A stretch of DNA of 64,000 nt from HGM13006 sp900757695 (GTDB lineage Bacteria; Bacillota; Clostridia; Oscillospirales; Oscillospiraceae): assembly GCA_959607825.1 (NCBI GenBank), contig CAUHNW010000015.1:1-64000 (forward strand), written 5' to 3'. A program made the translations under genes and the position numbers. How positions within the stretch are numbered: the first letter of the stretch is position 1; each line of letters begins with the position of its first letter. Shown here in pieces: positions 57,903 through 64,000 of the stretch. Below the pieces are notes generated by a model. It did not search any database and had not been told where the DNA came from. It was given only the letters and a program-made list of their open reading frames with translations.

Positions 57903-59813
57903 ATGGGAAAGAAATGGATCAGGCTCCTTTCAATGGCTCTGTGTCTGACGATTCCTTTGGGCTATGCGCCACTGGCGGCGGATATGGCTCCGCCGGATGG
58001 GATGATGGGCCCGCCGCCGGGTGGAGATATGGGGGCAGGCGGCCCGCCGCCCGGGGACAGCGCACCAACCAATGCAGCCATTGTGATTACGGACGGGGCG
58101 GAGGATACAGCGGCGGAATATGAGCCGGGGGCCTATGCCGGTCAGATCAAGGCAGGAGACGGGATGCTTACCATTGACGGGCTGGAGCTTTCCAGTGGGG
58201 ACTATACCTTCAATGGTCTGGTGGTATCAGGCTCCGATTCTGTGGTGCGCCTGCAAAAAAGCAGCATTGTGTTAGGGGTAGATACGGAGGCCACAGACGA
58301 TGATACCGGCGGTGCGGCAGTGAATCTTGACAATGGTGCGACCCTGTATATTTCAGATTCCGACCTGACGGTGGACGGTGCGGCGCGCTATGTAACGGCC
58401 AACTATAATGACGCAACATTGATCGTGAATCACGCTACGGTGACCTCTACGGGCAGCAACGAGTATACGGCGGGCGTTTCGGAGCCATTTTCCAATGAGG
58501 CGCTGCTGATCTCCGGTACAGCCAGAGCGAATTTCTCTATTGGAGCTACCAAGACCTATTATTATGACTCTGTATGTACCGCTGAGGGCTGGGCGGCGCT
58601 TTCCACGGACTCGGCCACCGGTGACGGGCTGGATTTGTATGCCTATAATACGGAGGGTGTGGCCCAGAACGGGGGATATTCCACCTATGCGGATACCAAC
58701 TGCCGGGTGTGGCTCTATGGAAGCAGACTTACTGCGGCGGAGATCGGCTGCATTATTTCCAAGAGCGGCCAGATCCATGCCTATCACAGCGACAGCGCCG
58801 ATGACGAAGTGATGCAGTACCATGAGGGAAGTCCGGTGAGTACCGATACCCGCATCGTGGGCGGGCGCAACGCAGTGATGATCCATGCGCCGGATATGAT
58901 GGGGCAGGGCGTTATGGCGGCGGACTGCGGCACGTTTTATGCGGAGAATACCTTCCTTGGGACAGACGATGATCTGAAATCCACCAAGGATTATCACGAT
59001 TACGGGGAGGCCGTGGGGGCATATATCGAAGCTGTCAGCGGCGATGTATTCCTGATCCGCTCCACCTCGGCAGATATTCAGCTGAAAAATGTGGAGATGG
59101 AGAGCTATAACGGCGTCCTTGTACATACGGTCCTCAATTCGGATTCCATGGGCAATTTCCTTGCCGCCGGAGACGGCGAACAGGTGAAGCCTGTGGCTGT
59201 GACCATGAAAGATATGGAGGTTACCGGAGATATTCTCCATGAGGATTATCAGCGGAGAATGACAGTGGAACTGGAAAATGCCACGTTGACCGGGAATATC
59301 GTTTCCGGCACCATGGACAGCTGGAACAGCCGGTGGAGTCAGTATGGTGAAGTGAATTGGGTGGTAGACGGCAGCTTCGACGCCGATTACGGCGTTGCGC
59401 TGACAGTGGGCGAGGGTGCCCGGTGGAATGTCACCGGAGAATCCAGCCTCAGAAGCCTGACGGTAGAAGCAGGCGGCGAGATCAGTGGGGCAATTACGCT
59501 GGATGGCCAGCCGTTGGAGCCGGAGGCAGGGGAGACCTACACAGGCCAGATCCTGGTGAAGGGGGCGGAACCTCAGGAGACGGAAGCACAGGAAGAGGAC
59601 TCGGTAGAGGCTCCGGCAGAGGTGATGGCGCAGCAGCCGGTGGAAACCCCGGCGGCGCAGGAGCGCACACAGGAGCCGGTGACGGTACCGGAGGAGCCTG
59701 CGGCGGAGCACTCAAGCGGAAGCGGAACCGTAGTCATTGCCGTGGCACTGGGAGTAGTGGCGCTGGCGATCATCTTCGGCGCTGCGGCTGCTGCAAAAAA
59801 GAAAAAGAAGTAG
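57903..59813 (+). CDS. Exported beta-helix-like surface protein with Gly/Pro-rich head and C-terminal anchor
   Basis: The 636-residue protein has a signal peptide (WIRLLSMALCLTIPLGYAPLAA). A Pro/Gly/Met-rich head follows (MAPPDGMMGPPPGGDMGAGGPPPG), then a long Asp/Gly/Thr/Ser-rich region with repeating strands (SDSVVRLQKSSIVLG, ATLYISDSDLTVDG). After a linker come one membrane helix (VVIAVALGVVALAIIFGAAAAA) and a KKKKK tail. The late module RWNVTGESSLRSLTVEAGGEISGAITLDGQ has a clear counterpart in the protein at 12960-15407, so the two are paralogues. AAAGGAGGAAGCAAG precedes the ATG. Function unknown. Confidence 0.77.
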   Translation: MGKKWIRLLSMALCLTIPLGYAPLAADMAPPDGMMGPPPGGDMGAGGPPPGDSAPTNAAIVITDGAEDTAAEYEPGAYAGQIKAGDGMLTIDGLELSSGDYTFNGLVVSGSDSVVRLQKSSIVLGVDTEATDDDTGGAAVNLDNGATLYISDSDLTVDGAARYVTANYNDATLIVNHATVTSTGSNEYTAGVSEPFSNEALLISGTARANFSIGATKTYYYDSVCTAEGWAALSTDSATGDGLDLYAYNTEGVAQNGGYSTYADTNCRVWLYGSRLTAAEIGCIISKSGQIHAYHSDSADDEVMQYHEGSPVSTDTRIVGGRNAVMIHAPDMMGQGVMAADCGTFYAENTFLGTDDDLKSTKDYHDYGEAVGAYIEAVSGDVFLIRSTSADIQLKNVEMESYNGVLVHTVLNSDSMGNFLAAGDGEQVKPVAVTMKDMEVTGDILHEDYQRRMTVELENATLTGNIVSGTMDSWNSRWSQYGEVNWVVDGSFDADYGVALTVGEGARWNVTGESSLRSLTVEAGGEISGAITLDGQPLEPEAGETYTGQILVKGAEPQETEAQEEDSVEAPAEVMAQQPVETPAAQERTQEPVTVPEEPAAEHSSGSGTVVIAVALGVVALAIIFGAAAAAKKKKK

Positions 59814-59842
59814 CACAGCATCACTGCATGGCCTGTGATGGA

Positions 59843-59880
59843 TTCGGAGGGCATCCGTTTGGGTGCCCTCCGAAAAATTT
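59843..59880 (+). terminator. Terminator after the second surface-protein gene
   Basis: TTCGGAGGGCATCC pairs with GGGTGCCCTCCGAA, followed by AAATTT. Confidence 0.65.
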
Positions 59881-59890
59881 GGTCAGACCA

Positions 59891-59919
59891 TTGACAAAAC
59901 AGAGCGACATTGCTACAAT
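59891..59919 (+). promoter_or_regulatory. Promoter of thrS
   Basis: TTGACA at 59891-59896, 17-bp spacer, TACAAT at 59914-59919, followed by the T-box leader. Confidence 0.85.
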
Positions 59920-59925
59920 ACCCTT

Positions 59926-60153
59926 ACAAGGCAATGACGGAACCAGTACCGCTGTTTCGGATTCCAGAGAGAGGCACAGAGGCTGAAAGTGCTTTATGAC
60001 GGGAGAGCGGGAACACCAGTCCTGAGCTGCTGTGGGGCGTATTTACAAAACACAGACGTATTTCCGCGTTAAGGATCAATGAGTGAAACCATAAGGTGGA
60101 ACCGTGCACTGCACCCTTATGAGCCTTCGGGCTTATAAGGGTTTTATTTTTTG
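59926..60153 (+). ncRNA. T-box riboswitch leader of thrS
   Basis: A leader of about 230 bases contains the T-box AAGGTGGAACCGTGCA at 60093-60108 (consensus TGGnACCGCG). It ends in a terminator CCCTTATGAGCC-ttcg-GGCTTATAAGGG (60114-60141) with TTTTATTTTTT. In stem I the segment GAACACCAG (60011-60019) contains ACC, a threonine codon in a plausible specifier position. Uncharged tRNA-Thr should favour the antiterminator and allow thrS transcription. Confidence 0.92.
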
Positions 60154-60178
60154 ATTTTTCTAAAGGAGATGTTTCCCT

Positions 60179-61942
60179 ATGAAGGTGATTTACAACGACG
60201 GCCATGTGGGCGAGATCGAAAAGGACCAGGAGCTCCATGTGATCCGCCATACTGCGGCCCATGTGATGGCGCAGGCCATTAAGCGCCTGCACCCTCAGGC
60301 CAAGTTCGCCTATGGCCCCGCCACTGAGCGTGGCTTCTACTACGATGTAGATCTGGGCGAGGAAAAGCTGACGGATGAGGATCTTCAGGCCATTGAGGCG
60401 GAGATGAAGAAGATCTGTAAGGAGAACCTGCCTCTGAAGGCCTATGCGCTGCCCAGAGCCGAGGCCATTGCGCTGATGGAGAGCCGGGGGGAGGACTACA
60501 AGGTAGAGCATATTGGCGATCTGCCTGAGGATGCCACCATCACATTCTATCAGCAGGGCGAGTATGTCGATATGTGTGTTGGCCCCCACCTGACCTACAC
60601 CAAGACCCTGAAGGCTTTTAAGATCACCCAGCAGTCCGGCGCATACTGGAAGAATGACAAGAACAATAGGATGCTGACCCGTATCAACGGCATTGCTTTC
60701 CGGACGCAGGCGGAGCTGGATGAGCATTTGAAGCTCATGGAAGAGGCTGAAAAGCGGGATCACCGCCGTCTTGGCAAGGAAATGGGCCTGTTCATGCTCT
60801 GCGATGAAGGCCCCGGCTTCCCCTTCTTCCTGCCCAAGGGCATGGCCCTGAAAAACGCACTGATCGATTACTGGCGTGAGATTCACACCCGGGACGGCTA
60901 TGTAGAGGTTTCTACCCCTCTGATTATGAACCGCCACCTGTGGGAGACCTCCGGCCACTGGGATCACTATAAGGACAATATGTATTCCACCCAGATCGAT
61001 GGGGAGGATTACTGCATCAAGCCCATGAACTGCCCCGGCGGTGTCATGGTATACCGTTCTCAGCCCCACAGCTATCGGGAGCTGCCTCTGCGGATCGGTG
61101 AGCTGGGCATTGTACACCGGCATGAGCTCCGCGGCGCACTTCACGGTCTGTTCCGTGTCCGCTGCTTTACGCAGGACGATGCGCATATCTTTATGCGCCC
61201 GGATCAGATCGCAGATGAGATCAAGGGCGTTGTCCATCTGATCAATGAGGTATACAGCAAGTTCGGCTTTGACTACTTCATGGAGCTGTCTACCCGCCCG
61301 GAGGATTCCATGGGCTCCGATGAGGACTGGGAGGCAGCAACCAATGGCCTGAAGGATGCACTGGAGAGCCTTGGCCTTGACTATATCATCAACGAGGGCG
61401 ATGGCGCATTCTACGGCCCCAAGATCGACTTCCATCTGCGGGACAGCCTTGGCCGTACATGGCAGTGCGGCACCATTCAGCTGGACTTCCAGATGCCTCT
61501 GAACTTCCAGCTGGAGTACACCGCAGAGGACGGCAGCAAGCAGCGGCCGATCATGATCCATCGCGTATGCTTTGGCTCCATCGAGCGGTTTATCGGTATC
61601 CTCACCGAGCACTATGCAGGCAAGTTCCCGGTATGGCTGGCACCCACCCAGGTAAAGGTACTGCCGGTTTCCGAGAAGAGCATGGAATACTCCAAAAAGG
61701 TTTATGACGCCATTCGTATGAGCGGCATCCGCACGGAGCTGGATGAGCGCAATGAGAAGATCGGCTACAAGATCCGTGAAGCCCAGCAGGTGGAGCGGGT
61801 GCCCTATATGCTGGTCATTGGCGCCAAGGAGGTTGAGGCCGGCACGGTTACTGTTCGGAACCGTGACACTGGCGACAGCACCACCATGGGTCTGGATGAG
61901 TTTATTGCAAAGGTGCAGAAGGAGACCAAGGAGCGGGTTTGA
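60179..61942 (+). CDS. thrS: Threonyl-tRNA synthetase lacking the N-terminal TGS domain
   Basis: A 587-residue class II synthetase. The editing domain starts almost at once (VIRHTAAHVMAQAIKRLHP near residue 21, HxxxH; CVGPH near 140). The catalytic core has PMNCPGGVMVY (zinc Cys), IVHRHELRGALHGLFRVR (motif 2), IHRVCFGSIERFIGIL (motif 3), and the anticodon-binding domain is FPVWLAPTQVKVLPVSE. Usual bacterial ThrRS is about 640 residues with a 60-residue TGS domain first; here only about 18 residues precede the editing domain. AAGGAGATGTTTCCCT fixes the start, so the short form is real. Controlled by the T-box upstream. Confidence 0.96.
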   Translation: MKVIYNDGHVGEIEKDQELHVIRHTAAHVMAQAIKRLHPQAKFAYGPATERGFYYDVDLGEEKLTDEDLQAIEAEMKKICKENLPLKAYALPRAEAIALMESRGEDYKVEHIGDLPEDATITFYQQGEYVDMCVGPHLTYTKTLKAFKITQQSGAYWKNDKNNRMLTRINGIAFRTQAELDEHLKLMEEAEKRDHRRLGKEMGLFMLCDEGPGFPFFLPKGMALKNALIDYWREIHTRDGYVEVSTPLIMNRHLWETSGHWDHYKDNMYSTQIDGEDYCIKPMNCPGGVMVYRSQPHSYRELPLRIGELGIVHRHELRGALHGLFRVRCFTQDDAHIFMRPDQIADEIKGVVHLINEVYSKFGFDYFMELSTRPEDSMGSDEDWEAATNGLKDALESLGLDYIINEGDGAFYGPKIDFHLRDSLGRTWQCGTIQLDFQMPLNFQLEYTAEDGSKQRPIMIHRVCFGSIERFIGILTEHYAGKFPVWLAPTQVKVLPVSEKSMEYSKKVYDAIRMSGIRTELDERNEKIGYKIREAQQVERVPYMLVIGAKEVEAGTVTVRNRDTGDSTTMGLDEFIAKVQKETKERV

Positions 61943-61967
61943 TCCGCCAATCTTCATAAGATAACGG

Positions 61968-62010
61968 ACACCCCTGTGAAAGCGATTCATGCTTTCACAG
62001 GGGTGTTTTG
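61968..62010 (+). terminator. Terminator of thrS
   Basis: ACACCCCTGTGAAAGC pairs with GCTTTCACAGGGGTGT, then TTTTGAT. Confidence 0.85.
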
Positions 62011-62030
62011 ATAGACAGGGTGGAATATGT

Positions 62031-62798
62031 TTATTCACTTTGACCGGGTACAGCAGGGGCTGAGATAATGGAGCCCATGGTGGGCAGAAGCCAGAGAATA
62101 AAGCCCAGATAAGCCGTGGCTGTGGCGGCATTGTGATCCATGGCACCATCCAGCACTGCGCTGACGGAAAAGAAGACTGCACACAGGGAGAAGAAAAGCG
62201 TAAGCCGGGGCTTTCCACTGTCAAAGAGAAAGCCTGTGCCATAGTAAAAGGCCAGAACCACAAAAATCATGGCAAAAAGCAGGACACAGTAATCCAGAAT
62301 GATGGGATCCGTGCTCCAATGCTTAAAGTTCAGAATCAACTGGATCACCAGATAGAGTTCCGGCAGGAGTTCCAGCGGCGGTGCAGTGGGACGGCTGTGG
62401 CTGCGCATATATGCGGCGATCATCAGGCAGATCCCGGCCAGCAGGCCCAGCAAAAGCATAATGGGAGCAGACATGGTGGGACCGGCAGTCAGCGCATCTA
62501 CAAAGCGTAGCAGCGCAGAGATAAGAATAAAGCCTGCGCCCAGATAGCCGAGGAGAGCACCGGAGCCGCCGCAATAGAGAACGCTGTGGTCACTGGACAG
62601 CCCAGAACGGGGCTTTGAGATCACGGCAAAGAGCAAAGCGCAAAGAACCCACCAGCCCGCCATGAGATAGGCGGAAATGTGGCCGGAGTACGGAAGGCCC
62701 TGTGCGTCAATTCCGGCGGTGAGATTCCAGAAGCGGAGAACACAGCCGATGATTGCGGCCAGGAGGAGAATGGTATAGTAGGAAGATTTATGCTTCAT
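62031..62798 (-). CDS. Polytopic membrane protein of unknown function
   Basis: A 255-residue protein with about seven hydrophobic helices, beginning YYTILLLAAIIGCVLRFWNLT and including GYLGAGFILISALLRFVDAL, MLLLGLLAGICLMIAAYM and LTLFFSLCAVFFSVSAVLDGAM. Charged residues are few and no transporter signature is visible. I do not recognise a family. Its 5' side faces the DnaA-box cluster at 62.9 kb; it converges with thrS. Confidence 0.72.
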   Translation of the reverse strand: MKHKSSYYTILLLAAIIGCVLRFWNLTAGIDAQGLPYSGHISAYLMAGWWVLCALLFAVISKPRSGLSSDHSVLYCGGSGALLGYLGAGFILISALLRFVDALTAGPTMSAPIMLLLGLLAGICLMIAAYMRSHSRPTAPPLELLPELYLVIQLILNFKHWSTDPIILDYCVLLFAMIFVVLAFYYGTGFLFDSGKPRLTLFFSLCAVFFSVSAVLDGAMDHNAATATAYLGFILWLLPTMGSIISAPAVPGQSE

Positions 62799-62864
62799 GA
62801 GAAGATGGCTCCTTCAAACAACAGCTTATGGAAACCATTATAACAGCTGCGGCGGGACATTGGA

Positions 62865-62965
62865 AGTGGAAAACTATGTGGAATCGGAGAAAAGTATGTG
62901 GATAACTCTGTGGAAGAAGTGAATAACTCGGGAAAACCGTGTGGAAAACTGCAAAGTTATCCACA
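62865..62965. other. Cluster of DnaA-box-like 9-mers
   Basis: Within 100 bases there are two perfect DnaA boxes, TGTGGATAA at 62897-62905 and TTATCCACA at 62957-62965 (opposite orientation), plus near matches TGTGGAATC (62877), TGTGGAAGA (62909), TGTGGAAAA (62940) and AGTGGAAAA (62865). The stretch is intergenic, with no open frame. Confidence 0.65.
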
Positions 62966-62970
62966 AAAAT

Positions 62971-62999
62971 AGCCTCCTGACTGTAAAAATCAGGAGGCT
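62971..62999 (-). terminator. Terminator of the isocitrate dehydrogenase gene
   Basis: AGCCTCCTGA pairs with TCAGGAGGCT; on the minus strand ATTTTTGTGG follows. Confidence 0.8.
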
Positions 63000-63009
63000 G
63001 GGGAAATGA

Positions 63010-64000
63010 TCATCCATAGATTGCGTGGAGCTTTTCGGCGATGGCGTCCAGAAACTCCGAAGAGGATACCTTTTTTGCGGGGCCCTTTTCCCAGAGCTGG
63101 CAGAGGTCACCGGTCATAACGCCGTCCTGAATGACGCCAAGGCTGGCGGCTTCCAGATGATCGGCAAAGGCGGTAAGGGCGGGGAGATTATCCTTTTCGC
63201 CCCGCTTCCGCAGTGCACCGCTCCAAGCAAAGATCGTTGCAATTGGATTGGTGGAGGTTTCCTCACCCTTCAGATATTTGTAATAGTGACGGGTGACGGT
63301 GCCGTGGGCAGCCTCGTACTCATAATTGCCCTCAGGACTTACCAGTACGGAGGTCATCATTGCCAGAGAGCCGAAGGCGGTGGAGACCATGTCGCTCATG
63401 ACGTCACCGTCATAGTTCTTTAGTGCCCAGATAAAGCCCCCCTGAGAGCGAACAACCCGGGCAATGGCATCGTCGATCAGGGTATAGAAGTAGGTAAGAC
63501 CCTTTTCCTCAAACTGTGCTTTATATTCCGTGTCGTAGAGGTGCTGGAAGATATCCCGGAAGGTGCCATCGTATTTCTTGGCAATGGTATCCTTGCAGGA
63601 GAACCAGAGATCCTGCCCGGTGGACAGGGCATAGGCAAAGCAGCTCCGGGCAAAGGATTCAATGGAGGTATCCTTGTTGTACTGCCCGGTGAGAACGCCG
63701 CTGCATTCAAAATCATAGATGGTTTCACGGGTCTCTTTGCCGGCAGCATCGGTAAATACCAGCTCGGCTTTCCCCTGCGGCACACGCATTTCTGTGGCCT
63801 TATACACATCCCCGTAGGCGTGACGGGCGATGGTGATGGGGGCCTTCCATGTCTTTACCACCGGGGAGATCCCGTCCACCACAATGGGCGCACGGAAAAC
63901 CGTTCCGTCCAGAATGGCACGAATGGTGCCATTGGGGCTTTTCCACATTTCGTGGAGATTGTATTCGGTCATGCGGGCTTTGTTGGGGGTGATGGTGGCG
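63010..64000 (-). CDS. icd: NADP-dependent isocitrate dehydrogenase, dimeric type (5' part beyond window)
   Basis: The visible 330 codons end at 63010; the frame continues past base 64000 upstream (ATITPNKAR before the internal Met at 63972). The enzyme oxidises isocitrate to 2-oxoglutarate, feeding glutamate synthesis. Visible motifs are WKSPNGTIRAILDGTVFRAPI (substrate loop with S-N-G-T-R), LIDDAIARVVRSQGGFIWALKNYDGDVMSDMVSTAFGSLAMMTSVLVSPEGNYEYEAAHGTVTRHYYKY (metal-binding Asp residues and NADP loop) and the C-terminal helices. The pattern is that of the eukaryote-like homodimeric subfamily of about 400 residues, so roughly 70 residues are missing from view. Confidence 0.93.
   Translation of the reverse strand, partial: ATITPNKARMTEYNLHEMWKSPNGTIRAILDGTVFRAPIVVDGISPVVKTWKAPITIARHAYGDVYKATEMRVPQGKAELVFTDAAGKETRETIYDFECSGVLTGQYNKDTSIESFARSCFAYALSTGQDLWFSCKDTIAKKYDGTFRDIFQHLYDTEYKAQFEEKGLTYFYTLIDDAIARVVRSQGGFIWALKNYDGDVMSDMVSTAFGSLAMMTSVLVSPEGNYEYEAAHGTVTRHYYKYLKGEETSTNPIATIFAWSGALRKRGEKDNLPALTAFADHLEAASLGVIQDGVMTGDLCQLWEKGPAKKVSSSEFLDAIAEKLHAIYG

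Overview
The window looks like chromosomal DNA of a GC-rich, anaerobic, spore-forming member of the Clostridia, most plausibly an Oscillospiraceae-type gut bacterium. This is inferred from gene content, not from a search. The evidence is SpoIIP and SpoVT, a CIRCE-controlled hrcA-grpE-dnaK-dnaJ operon, a T-box threonyl-tRNA synthetase gene, a type III glutamine synthetase, a ferredoxin-thioredoxin-reductase-like protein, an ECF-type vitamin transporter subunit, strong Shine-Dalgarno sequences and sigma-A-like promoters. No rRNA, tRNA, CRISPR array or transposase gene was recognised.

Layout. 1-4 kb: a cut Pro/Gly/Met-rich gene, murA and a DUF2207 membrane protein. 4.1-12.7 kb: a tight co-directional cell-surface polysaccharide cluster behind gtrA-tadA (initiating sugar transferase, DUF4422 protein, LicD, TagD, GT2, polymerase, flippase, acyltransferase), closed by hairpins and a 202-bp repeat element. 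13-16.5 kb: a large surface protein and a TSUP transporter. 16.8-20.2 kb: a polar amino-acid ABC transporter. 20.2-25 kb: an ArsR-type sensor, methyltransferase, CPBP protease, a DUF4430/ECF-S pair behind a candidate cobalamin riboswitch, thioredoxin with an FTR-like partner, and a secreted hydrolase. 25-31.8 kb: spoVT, sstT, an O-antigen-ligase-like protein, the second repeat copy, a coiled-coil membrane protein and a MarR regulator with near-identical promoters, and a hydroxyacyl-CoA dehydrogenase. 32-39.3 kb: a flavoprotein with a collagen-like insert, spoIIP, a small membrane protein, cardiolipin synthase and a VanW protein. 39.4-50.8 kb, all minus strand: glmU-prs-pth-mfd and the hrcA heat-shock operon. 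51-56 kb: an ECF sigma/DUF4179 pair, trxB and glnN. 56-64 kb: a lipoprotein, a LytTR regulator, a second surface protein, thrS with T-box leader, an unknown membrane protein, a DnaA-box cluster and the 3' part of icd.

How the parts fit: envelope construction dominates (murA, glmU, capsule or teichoic-like polymer cluster, second polymerase/ligase, VanW, Cls, two long repetitive surface proteins with matching C-terminal anchors). Nitrogen and amino-acid handling is the second theme (ABC transporter, SstT, GlnN with an attenuated leader). Redox is third (TrxA, FTR-like protein, TrxB, flavoprotein). The observations most worth following are the candidate class-II cobalamin riboswitch ahead of DUF4430/ECF-S, the DnaA-box cluster at 62.9 kb, the 202-bp repeat with 32-bp palindromic flanks, the glnN leader with mutually exclusive hairpins, the duplicated promoter of the MarR unit, and the collagen-like tract shared by otherwise unrelated proteins.
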